From: Thermoplasmatota archaeon
Lineage (GTDB): Archaea > Thermoplasmatota > Thermoplasmata > Methanomassiliicoccales > Methanomassiliicoccaceae
Reading direction: 5' to 3'
DNA length: 14,215 nucleotides
Assembly: GCA_022709105.1 (NCBI GenBank)
Contig: JAKIXL010000014.1
Span: 1 to 14,215 of the forward strand
Shown here piece by piece: positions 6,243 to 12,449 of the stretch (position 1 is its first letter; each line of letters starts with the position of its first letter). The notes under the pieces are model-generated. The model did no database searches. It had not been told where the DNA came from and saw nothing but the letters and a program-made list of their open reading frames with translations. The translations under genes were made by a program, and so were the position numbers.

Positions 6243-7160
6243 TCAGTCGAAGAGCCCAAGGTGGCCGAGGCCGCTGCCGTCGCCGGTCCGTTCCTCGTCC
6301 CCTCTTTGGCACAGCACCTTCTTGCTCGCTATGCCTATCAGATAAGGGACCGGCGGAAGGAAGTAGAAAAAGGAGCCGACCAGCGCGCCGATCTTCTGCC
6401 CCAGCTTCATCTTGTGAACTAGGGTCCTTATCGGATCGTCCGTCGGTTCTCGGTCCAGGCCGAACATGGAACGGACGATCAATCGGTCCGATTCGAGCAC
6501 CACCTCTACGCTCCAGGCGATGGCCTTGTCGAGCGGGATGACGCGTCCTCCCGCCTCGGTCCTCTTGGACAATATCGCCTTTCTCAGATCCTCCGCATTG
6601 CTTCCGACGAAGTTAGTGTAGGCTAGACCGATGGTCTTTAGATAGTGGGAGTCGGACCCGCCTATCCTTGCGAACTTCCCGCCCTGAGCGGCCTTGTCCG
6701 CGCGCGGATTGGCGAAGTTATCAATGTGGCCCCCATTGAGCACCTCAATGCCGTCCACGTCAAGCTCCTCGATGCGCTCTCCGAGGCAAGGACAGTGCAG
6801 GCTGAACGGGTGAGGGGCGATGACTATGCCGTCCTGCGCCCTAATGAGGTCGATGGTCTCCTCCGCTGACAGCCTGGGAGGTATCTCGTCCTCCAGGTAA
6901 AGCCCAATGACCTCGCCGTCAGTGGTGCTGATCTCCTCGCCCACGATGACCTCTATTCCGCCCAGGCCTTTTGCGATCTCGCGGGCCTTTAAAGCGCCCT
7001 TGATGGAGTTGTGGTCAGTGATGCAGACCACGTCCATCCCTGCTGTACGCGCTTGGACGATTACGTCCCTAGGCTCGGATACCGACTCGGGGAACCGAAG
7101 CACTCCCATCCGGTGCAGCCCGGAGTACTTGGTGTGAACGTGGGCGTCCGCCTTACCCAT
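6243..7160 (-). CDS. PHP-domain metal-dependent phosphoesterase (TrpH-like)
   Basis: This is a predicted metal-dependent phosphoesterase of 305 residues. The PHP motifs are in order: DAHVHTKYSG (H7, H9), CITDHNS (D49, H50), VGEEIST (E75/E76), IAPHPFS (H117) and IGGSDSHY (D170, H172). This is the ligand set for a multinuclear metal site. TrpH-type relatives include 5'-3' exonucleases and nucleotide phosphatases, but the substrate here is unknown. The C-terminal third (about 205-305) lies outside the PHP core and has a hydrophobic patch with FFYFLPPVPYLIGIA (264-278) that may touch the membrane. The ATG at 7160 is preferred: it places H7/H9 as in the family, and a minus-strand TATA-like ATAATGTTAAAT (7186-7197) lies about 30 nt upstream, implying a leaderless start. 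An ATG at 7187 would add nine residues. It lies 72 nt downstream of the XRE-CBS gene on the same strand, so read-through is possible. Confidence 0.85.
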   Translation of the reverse strand: MGKADAHVHTKYSGLHRMGVLRFPESVSEPRDVIVQARTAGMDVVCITDHNSIKGALKAREIAKGLGGIEVIVGEEISTTDGEVIGLYLEDEIPPRLSAEETIDLIRAQDGIVIAPHPFSLHCPCLGERIEELDVDGIEVLNGGHIDNFANPRADKAAQGGKFARIGGSDSHYLKTIGLAYTNFVGSNAEDLRKAILSKRTEAGGRVIPLDKAIAWSVEVVLESDRLIVRSMFGLDREPTDDPIRTLVHKMKLGQKIGALVGSFFYFLPPVPYLIGIASKKVLCQRGDEERTGDGSGLGHLGLFD

Positions 7161-7232
7161 TGAGGGTTGGTTAGACCAAACCGGCATTTAACATTATGCG
7201 AGCAGGGTTCTTCGTCCAAAAAAGGCGCTAGC

Positions 7233-7754
7233 TCAATCCCGCTTGATGAGGTCCGATTTGGTCAATATTCCCACAGCCTTATCCCGGTCCACGACCACCA
7301 CCGCTGGGAACTCCAGCAGCAGTTCCTTGACCGTGTCCGAGCTGGTGCTCCTGGAGACGGTGGGAGGAGGTTCGCTCATCACCTCTCCGGCCGGCGTATT
7401 CCCAGGGTTCCCCTTGAACCTCAACAGGTCTTCCTCGGTTATCATGCCTACGATGCTCTCTCCTCTGAACACCAGTAGCTGAGATACGCCCCTCTCGCCC
7501 ATTATCTCGGTGACCATATCCACGGTATCGTCCACCTGCACGCTGAAAAGGGTCTCGGTCATGTATTTGGAGCAGTGGTCCTTCTGCTCTTCCTTGAGGC
7601 AACGGAGGATGCGGTCGACCGTTGAGTACCTTGGATCGACCTTCCCGCTCTCTATCTTTGCGATATGGGCCTGGGACACTCCGGCCTTCTGGGCCAGCTC
7701 GGTCTGGGACATGCCTGCTTTCTGCCTCAGCCTTCTTATCTCGGATAGCTCCAT
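7233..7754 (-). CDS. XRE-family HTH regulator with paired CBS domains
   Basis: This is a predicted DNA-binding, ligand-sensing transcription regulator of 173 residues. An XRE-type helix-turn-helix occupies about 1-55 (GMSQTELAQKAGVSQAHIAKIE, 14-35). It is followed by two CBS repeats forming one Bateman module: CBS1 at about 62-113 (YMTETLFSVQVDDTV, then IVGMITEEDLL) and CBS2 at about 122-172 (EVMSEPPPTVSRS, then AVGILTKSDLI). CBS pairs in known proteins bind AMP, ATP, NAD or S-adenosylmethionine. The ATG at 7754 is chosen because MELSEIRRLRQKAG is the usual family start; an ATG at 7763 would add MVI. The gene diverges from metK across a shared AT-rich promoter. A perfect inverted repeat covers its start codon (7753-7773), suggesting autoregulation. 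Family assignment is firm; target and ligand are inference. Confidence 0.9.
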   Translation of the reverse strand: MELSEIRRLRQKAGMSQTELAQKAGVSQAHIAKIESGKVDPRYSTVDRILRCLKEEQKDHCSKYMTETLFSVQVDDTVDMVTEIMGERGVSQLLVFRGESIVGMITEEDLLRFKGNPGNTPAGEVMSEPPPTVSRSTSSDTVKELLLEFPAVVVVDRDKAVGILTKSDLIKRD

Positions 7755-7773
7755 TATAACCATCAGTTATAAT
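7753..7773. promoter_or_regulatory. Perfect 8-bp inverted repeat, likely operator of the XRE-CBS regulator
   Basis: ATTATAAC (7753-7760) and GTTATAAT (7766-7773) are exact reverse complements separated by CATCA, with centres 13 bp apart. Dimeric XRE regulators typically bind such dyads. The site overlaps the regulator's start codon and its predicted transcription start. It lies about 20 bp beyond the shared TATA region, about 55-75 bp upstream of the predicted metK start site. Confidence 0.65.
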
Positions 7774-7793
7774 TCTATGCATGGTATGATGCG

Positions 7794-7808
7794 TTAAAAT
7801 ATATATAC
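7794..7808. promoter_or_regulatory. Shared AT-rich promoter between the XRE-CBS gene and metK
   Basis: TTAAAATATATATAC works as a TATA element on both strands. To the right it predicts a start near 7826-7830, shortly before the metK ATG. To the left it predicts a start near 7774, about 20 nt before the regulator's ATG and at the edge of the inverted repeat. Confidence 0.65.
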
Positions 7809-7841
7809 CCTCCCGTGTTTTAGCCTCAAGAAGTGGTCATG

Positions 7842-9101
7842 ATGGTAACCCACGTATTCACATCGGAGTCCGTGACCGAAGGTCACCCCGACAAGCTTTG
7901 CGACCGTATCTCCGACTCTATCCTAGACGCATATCTGGCACAGGACCCCAACGCGCACATCGCGATCGAGACCATGGCGACCACGGGCATGGTCATCGTG
8001 GCCGGCGAGGTGAAGACCGACCCTTGCTTGAACGTGCATGTGGACGCAGACAAGGTGATACGCAAGGCGGTGCGGGAGATCGGCTATGACCGCCCCGAGT
8101 ATGGCTTCGATTCCGACCATATCTGCGTCCTATCCTCGTTGCACGATCAGTCCGCGGACATCGCTATGGGCGTATGCCGCAAGAAGAAGGGGAAGAAACT
8201 GGCCACCGGCGCAGGCGACCAAGGCCTGATGTTCGGGTACGCGACCGACGAGACCCCTGAGCTCATGCCGCTCCCCATACTCATGGCCCAAAAGCTGGCG
8301 ATGCAGCTGGCCAAGGTACGGAAGGACGGAACGCTCCCATGGCTCAGGCCGGACGGCAAGACACAGGTAACGGTCGAATACGAGGACGGGGTCCCTAAGC
8401 GCATCGACACCGTGGTCGTGTCCACCCAGCACGCGCCGGTCATCGACGGTGAGACCGAGGACGAGAAGGTCCACGCCATCATCGAGAAGGCCATGAAGGA
8501 CAAGGTCATCAAGCCGGTGTGCGGGAAATGGATAGATGCCAAGACCAAGTACTTCATCAACCCCACTGGAAGGTTCGTCATCGGCGGCCCCTGCGGGGAC
8601 TCCGGCGTGACTGGGCGCAAGATAATCGTAGATACGTACGGAGGCATGGGCCGTCATGGAGGCGGCGCGTTCTCGGGAAAGGACCCCACCAAGGTTGACC
8701 GCTCGGCCGCCTACATGTGCAGATATATTGCAAAGAACATCGTCGCCGCTGGGCTGGCCAAGAGGGTCGAGGTACAACTCGCCTACGCCATCGGCGTCGT
8801 GCAGCCGGTGTCGGTCATGGTGGACACCGGCGGGACCGCGATCGTTCCCGAGGAGAAGATCTCCCAGGCCGTGGTGAAGGTCTTCGACCTCTCTCCCGAT
8901 GGGATCATGGGTGCCCTTAATCTCCGCCGGCCGATCTATTCAAAGACATCCGCCTATGGTCACTTCGGGCGCAACGAGCCGGAGTTCACATGGGAGAAGG
9001 TCGACAAGGTCGACGCCCTCCTAAAGGCCGCGGGCGTGAAGGCCCCGGCGAAGGCCAAGGCCAAGGCCAAGGCGGGCAACGGAGCCAAGGCCCCGGCTTA
9101 G
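7842..9101 (+). CDS. metK: S-adenosylmethionine synthetase, bacterial/eukaryotic type
   Basis: MetK makes S-adenosylmethionine from methionine and ATP in the cytoplasm, releasing phosphate and pyrophosphate. All hallmarks of the bacterial-type enzyme are present: [16 protein letters not shown] (H15, D17), the [12 protein letters not shown] loop (123-134), [21 protein letters not shown] (248-268) and [19 protein letters not shown] (273-291). This is unlike the divergent archaeal-type enzyme found in most archaea. The protein has 419 residues, about 20-30 longer than usual. The excess is a Lys/Ala tail from about 396, encoded by a tandem repeat. The ATG at 7842 is chosen because it leaves five residues before FTSES, as in E. 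coli MetK. GTG 7833 and ATG 7839 are in-frame alternatives. No strong ribosome binding site is seen and the leader is short. It is divergent from an XRE-CBS regulator that may control it. Confidence 0.96.
   Translation: MVTHVFTSESVTEGHPDKLCDRISDSILDAYLAQDPNAHIAIETMATTGMVIVAGEVKTDPCLNVHVDADKVIRKAVREIGYDRPEYGFDSDHICVLSSLHDQSADIAMGVCRKKKGKKLATGAGDQGLMFGYATDETPELMPLPILMAQKLAMQLAKVRKDGTLPWLRPDGKTQVTVEYEDGVPKRIDTVVVSTQHAPVIDGETEDEKVHAIIEKAMKDKVIKPVCGKWIDAKTKYFINPTGRFVIGGPCGDSGVTGRKIIVDTYGGMGRHGGGAFSGKDPTKVDRSAAYMCRYIAKNIVAAGLAKRVEVQLAYAIGVVQPVSVMVDTGGTAIVPEEKISQAVVKVFDLSPDGIMGALNLRRPIYSKTSAYGHFGRNEPEFTWEKVDKVDALLKAAGVKAPAKAKAKAKAGNGAKAPA
9051..9073 (+). repeat. Tandem hexamer repeat in the metK 3' end
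   Basis: AAGGCC is repeated in tandem nearly four times. It encodes alternating Lys-Ala in the MetK C-terminal tail. Copy number could change by slippage without shifting frame. Confidence 0.8.
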
Positions 9102-9123
9102 GCAATATTGCCCGATCACGGAG

Positions 9124-9175
9124 ATGTCGTCTAAGAACGGCATCGTCCGTTACACCATCTTTTCTCAGACGATGT
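9124..9175 (+). repeat. Stem-loop after metK
   Basis: TCGTCTAAGAA (9127-9137) pairs with TTCTCAGACGA (9162-9172) at 10 of 11 positions. The stem extends outward by G-T, T-G and A-T pairs. A second hairpin, ACGG (9137-9140) with CCGT (9147-9150), fits within the loop. A T-rich run (9158-9163) lies at the right arm. It may mark the metK 3' end or part of a small RNA. Confidence 0.5.
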
Positions 9176-9393
9176 GGCGGCCGATCGCGTCGGCGCTCTT
9201 TACGGGAACATATCAGCGTCCAGGCGATCGCCGGGAGAGTCGCCGGAGGATGTGGACGGTGGCCGTCTCGTTCGTCCCTATCGGGTCCGTTCCACCATTG
9301 ATGGCAGCGCCTCAGTGCAGGTCCGGGAAACAATGGAACAACCGCTCGTCCAGTCTATCTTGGAACTAAGGCACATCGTCAATCACGGTCCTC

Positions 9394-9463
9394 ATATCAT
9401 CACGGCCGGGGTAGCTTCGCGGCGTTCTTGAGAACGCCGTTAGTTCGAACCGTGATGCGATAT
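9394..9463. repeat. Nested stem-loop with alternative outer arm
   Basis: CATCACGG (9398-9405) pairs perfectly with CCGTGATG (9450-9457). ATAT (9394-9397) can extend this with ATAT (9460-9463) across a 2-nt bulge. Inside, CGGCGTTC (9420-9427) and GAACGCCG (9432-9439) form a perfect 8-bp hairpin with a TTGA loop. A second copy, ATCACGGT (9382-9389), can replace the first by pairing with ACCGTGAT (9449-9456). A tRNA was considered, but no T-stem forms. Confidence 0.6.
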
Positions 9464-9493
9464 TGCATGCGTACCCGCGCTCCTTCCTCTGAC

Positions 9494-9506
9494 AAGTTAT
9501 ATATCG
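9494..9506 (+). promoter_or_regulatory. TATA box of the DedA gene
   Basis: AAGTTATATATCG is a strong TATA match about 27 nt before the ATG at 9528. No ribosome binding site precedes that ATG, so the transcript is probably leaderless. Confidence 0.65.
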
Positions 9507-9527
9507 CCGCTCGGTCTCGACGTCCTG

Positions 9528-10184
9528 ATGGACATAGTGGAGGGCCTAATGGCATGGATGGTCCAGGCCATCATGCAGCTCGTTCAGGGCGGCGGATATC
9601 CTGGCATAGTCGTCCTCATGGCGCTGGAAAGCATGTGCCTGCCCGTTCCCAGCGAGATGGTCCTTCCGTTCGGAGGTGCGCTCGCGGCAATGGGCCGCCT
9701 GGCTCTCACCGGTGACCCGCTTTTAGATGCGCTTCTCGTCGCTCTGGCCGGCACGCTCGGCTGCACGATCGGCTCGATCATAGCTTACTATATCGGCCTC
9801 AGGGGCGGCCGTCCTTTAATTAACCGATACGGCCGATACTTAAAGCTGAACGAGAGGCACCTGGACCTGGCGGAGCACTGGTTCCATAGATACGGCGACT
9901 GGGCGGTCCTGGGGTCCCGTCTTCTGCCAGTGATCAGGACGTTCATCTCGCTGCCTGCGGGGGTGGCCAGGATGCCGTTCCGGCGGTTCATCGCTCTGTC
10001 GACCATCGGGTCGCTGCCCTGGTGCCTTGCCCTAGCCTACATCGGGATGGTGATGGGAGAGAACTGGCAGGCCGTGGAAACGTTGTACCGTCCGCTCGAG
10101 TACATTGTCGTCATCGGCGCCTTGGCCTTGCTCGCCCACTATGTCCTGAGGTGGAGGACCACGAGAAAGGCGTGCGGCCCCTAG
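9528..10184 (+). CDS. DedA-family (SNARE-associated/VTT) membrane protein
   Basis: This integral membrane protein has 218 residues, typical for the DedA family, whose members act in membrane homeostasis, some as phospholipid scramblases or flippases. Family signatures are LESMCLPVPSEMVLPFGG (33-50), with the E...P.P..E half-helix pattern; GCTIGSIIAYYIGLRGGRP (78-96); and SRLLPVIRTFISLPAGVARM (130-149), with the conserved Arg131 and Arg137. GSLPWCLALAYIG (161-173) follows, then a final helix (about 190-207) and a basic tail. The first ATG fits a leaderless transcript from the TATA box at 9494-9506. The gene converges on ABCE1, and the two stop codons share bases in the palindrome CTAG (10181-10184). 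Lipid substrate and physiological role cannot be read from the sequence. Confidence 0.92.
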   Translation: MDIVEGLMAWMVQAIMQLVQGGGYPGIVVLMALESMCLPVPSEMVLPFGGALAAMGRLALTGDPLLDALLVALAGTLGCTIGSIIAYYIGLRGGRPLINRYGRYLKLNERHLDLAEHWFHRYGDWAVLGSRLLPVIRTFISLPAGVARMPFRRFIALSTIGSLPWCLALAYIGMVMGENWQAVETLYRPLEYIVVIGALALLAHYVLRWRTTRKACGP

Positions 10185-11953
10185 GCATCAGAGTAGTAGT
10201 ATTCGCCCCTCTCCTTTTGCTCGCGGTCGAGCCGCGAGCCAGGCTTGTTGATCCGAGGCCGGTTGGTATCATTGTCGCGGCGGAAGGTCACGTCGACCTC
10301 TCTGAGGAACTTGTTCATCCCTATCCGCATGTCGAACGGCCCGTTGGCACGACCTTCCTTCCCCGGCTGCCCGGAGAAGACCATGATGGAGTCGGAGACC
10401 ATGTCCAGGAAGTATATGTCGTGGTCGACGATGAGTGCACTGCGGCCCCGCTTCTCCATGACCCTGCGAACGGTCTTGGCCGCCTCCATCCTCTGGTTCG
10501 AGTCCAGGTATGCCGACGGCTCGTCCAGCAGATACATGTCGGCCTCTCGTGACAGGCAGATGGCGATCGCTACCCTCTGAAGCTCGCCCCCGGACAAGGT
10601 GTTGACGTTCTTCTCGTAGAGCCTTTTCAGCATCAGAGGGTGCGCGATCTCGCTCTCGAAGAAGCCGGACCGGAAGAACTCGTGATTCGTCACCATGAAA
10701 AGCTCCATGACCGAGCCGTCGAAGTCCGGGGCGATGTACTGGGGCTTGTACGAAACCTTGACGCTCTTGTCCACCTTCCCCGCGGTCGGCTCCTGAATGC
10801 CGGCCAGCATCTTGACGAAAGTCGTCTTCCCGATGGCATTGGGGCCCACCACGCCGACCGATTCGCCGACCTTGATGGTGCCCGGCTCCGCGGAAAGCTT
10901 GAACTCCTTGAAGTCGCACTCCAGGCGAGGGTAGTCAAGCAGGTGCGCCGTGACCTGGCTGTCCCGCGGGGGATGCGACTCGAACCGTATCTGGGTGTCC
11001 CGGAAGCGGATGTTCTCCTCCCGCATGTATCCGTCCAGGTAGGTGTTGATGGCGATGCGCACCTGGCGCGGTTGAGCGAACACGCCGTACGCGCCCTCAG
11101 AGCCATAGACCAGGTAGGCGTTGTCCGCGAGGAAATCAAGGATGGCCAGGTCATGCTCTATGACCACTACCTGCTTCTCTTGGGCTAGCTGCTGGATGAG
11201 CCGCGCCACCCTGATGCGCTGGTAGATGTCCAGATATGAGGACGGCTCATCGAAGAAGTAGGTGTCGGCATCCTTCATCAGAGAGGCGGCAATGGCAACC
11301 CGCTGCAGCTCGCCCCCTGACAGCTTGTCCAGTGGCCGGTCGATGATCTCCTCCAGCTCCAATAGCTCTGCGGCCTGGTCTACGGTCATGCGCTCCGCGA
11401 CCTTCGACAGCAGTTCCCTCACCACTCCCTTGACCACCCTTGGAAGCTTGTCCACGTATTGCGGCTTGAGCGCCGTCCGCACGTTTCCGGCATACACTTT
11501 AGCCAAGTAGTCGCCCAGTTCTGTTCCGGAGAGCCTGGAAAGCACTTCCTCCCTGCTCGGCGGACTCTCATAGCTTCCGAAGTTGGGGGTCTCCTCCCCG
11601 GACAGCAATCTTATCGAGGTCGTCTTGCCGATCCCGTTGGGACCAAGAATGCCGGTCACGAGGCCGCGTTTCGGCACAGGGAGGCGGTAGATCCGGAACC
11701 CGTTGAGCCCGTACTGGTGCATAAGATCGGACTTCAGCTCCTCTGGCAGGCCAATGATCTTGATGGCCTCGAACGGACATTTGTGCACGCAGATGCCGCA
11801 TCCTGCGCACAGCTCCTCGGAGATCACCGGCTTCCCGCCCTCTCCGATGACCACCGCCTCCACGCCGGTGCGCACCTTAGGGCAGTAGCTCCTGCACTCA
11901 GCGTTGCACTTCTTAGGCTGGCAGTGGTCCCTCAGCAGTACGGCTATGCGCAT
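10181..11953 (-). CDS. ABCE1 / RNase L inhibitor homologue, ribosome-recycling ATPase
   Basis: ABCE1 splits ribosomes after termination and is found only in archaea and eukaryotes. At 590 residues it has the full architecture. An N-terminal ferredoxin-like domain binds two [4Fe-4S] clusters through C11, C16, C20, C24 and C49, C52, C55, C59. ABC domain 1 has Walker A GPNGIGKTT (104-112), signature LSGGELQR (211-218), Walker B with D235/E236 and H-loop H267. A hinge (about 305-340) follows. ABC domain 2 has GPNAIGKTT (370-378), LSGGELQR (453-460), D477/E478 and H511. Both catalytic glutamates are intact. The C-terminal tail is basic, then Tyr-rich (EYYYSDA). The ATG at 11953 fits MRIAVLLRDHC at the family start. 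It lies about 27 nt from a minus-strand TATA box, so the mRNA is probably leaderless or nearly so. It is convergent with the DedA gene. Confidence 0.97.
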   Translation of the reverse strand: MRIAVLLRDHCQPKKCNAECRSYCPKVRTGVEAVVIGEGGKPVISEELCAGCGICVHKCPFEAIKIIGLPEELKSDLMHQYGLNGFRIYRLPVPKRGLVTGILGPNGIGKTTSIRLLSGEETPNFGSYESPPSREEVLSRLSGTELGDYLAKVYAGNVRTALKPQYVDKLPRVVKGVVRELLSKVAERMTVDQAAELLELEEIIDRPLDKLSGGELQRVAIAASLMKDADTYFFDEPSSYLDIYQRIRVARLIQQLAQEKQVVVIEHDLAILDFLADNAYLVYGSEGAYGVFAQPRQVRIAINTYLDGYMREENIRFRDTQIRFESHPPRDSQVTAHLLDYPRLECDFKEFKLSAEPGTIKVGESVGVVGPNAIGKTTFVKMLAGIQEPTAGKVDKSVKVSYKPQYIAPDFDGSVMELFMVTNHEFFRSGFFESEIAHPLMLKRLYEKNVNTLSGGELQRVAIAICLSREADMYLLDEPSAYLDSNQRMEAAKTVRRVMEKRGRSALIVDHDIYFLDMVSDSIMVFSGQPGKEGRANGPFDMRIGMNKFLREVDVTFRRDNDTNRPRINKPGSRLDREQKERGEYYYSDA

Positions 11954-11974
11954 GGATTTCGCAATACTGACTCT

Positions 11975-11998
11975 CTGATAAAAAGATGATTATCATCT
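11975..11998 (-). promoter_or_regulatory. ABCE1 promoter with adjacent palindrome
   Basis: On the minus strand CTTTTTATCAG (11985-11975) is a TATA box about 27 nt before the ATG at 11953. Directly upstream, AGATGAT (11984-11990) and ATCATCT (11992-11998) form a perfect 7-bp palindrome around T11991, where the BRE should lie. This is a plausible regulator site. Confidence 0.5.
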
Positions 11999-12410
11999 CC
12001 TTTTTAGATCAGGTCCCTCCGGTCGATGTGAACAAGCCCCTGAAAGGCCGCTCCCTTCGATATGCCACGTCATGGAGGTGAGGCGGCCCCCGCAAGTGCC
12101 GCAGCAGCGCGTTGCATACGCTCGGAACGCATGGATGTCAGCCGGTCAGGGACCTTCCGGCAATGGTCCGATAGCGGCACGGCGATATAACGTTCGGTCA
12201 TTAGAAAGAAGGCATGGCGGTCCGGAGGGCCGGTGCGATTTGCCGGGACATTTGTGGGATATCGCTTCTTACATCAACTTCCTGGCCTTTCACTAAGGTG
12301 CGGGCCGATGGGACTATCTGTCATGATATCGGACACCATTGTCCAGGGCATATCGAAGGACCTGGCAACCGCCAATCCTTGCCGGCCCGGTCGTTGACCA
12401 GTGCCCATCA

Positions 12411-12421
12411 ATGCTTAAATC
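12411..12421 (+). promoter_or_regulatory. TATA box of metG
   Basis: ATGCTTAAATC is centred about 33 nt before the ATG at 12450. It predicts a start site near 12442 and a leader of only a few nucleotides. No ribosome binding site is visible. Confidence 0.5.
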
Positions 12422-12449
12422 CTTCCTCCACAATCCACTGGCCGATATA

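Larger units (their letters stand above)
9102..9527. other. Non-coding region rich in inverted repeats between metK and the DedA gene
   Basis: About 426 nt hold no convincing protein gene; frames open here have ordinary-looking shadow composition and no start signals. The region has several stem-loops (9124-9175, 9180-9194, 9394-9463). It also has three plus-strand copies of ATCACGG (9115-9121, 9382-9388, 9399-9405) and one reverse complement, CCGTGAT (9450-9456). It could hold an RNA gene or a decayed element. No clear promoter for an RNA was found, apart from a weak CTCTTTACG near 9196-9204. Confidence 0.5.
11954..12449. other. Divergent intergenic region between ABCE1 and metG
   Basis: Nearly 500 nt hold no gene I can support. 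Two promoters lie at its ends. Between them are small perfect hairpins: GCGGC/GCCGC (12083-12102), GCGTT/AACGC (12109-12130), GGACC/GGTCC (12150-12169) and GGACA-CCAT-TGTCC (12331-12344); the last is extended by GATAT/ATATC (12325-12354). A TATA-like GCGATATAACG (12182-12192) could start an RNA. An open frame at 12214-12450 overlaps the metG ATG but has poor codon bias and contains the metG promoter. Confidence 0.5.

Noticed and set aside
9124..9369. 81-codon plus-strand frame between metK and the DedA gene
   Set aside because: There is no promoter or ribosome binding site. The composition is arbitrary, and two other frames are open over the same bases.
9398..9457. A tRNA-like fold with a 7-bp acceptor-type stem and TTCGAAC
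   Set aside because: The span is too short, no T-stem forms around TTCGAAC and no D-arm is convincing. It is kept only as a stem-loop.
12072..12296. 74-codon frame in the ABCE1-metG gap
   Set aside because: It is Arg/Pro-rich with no start signal and overlaps small hairpins; it looks like chance opening in GC-rich DNA.
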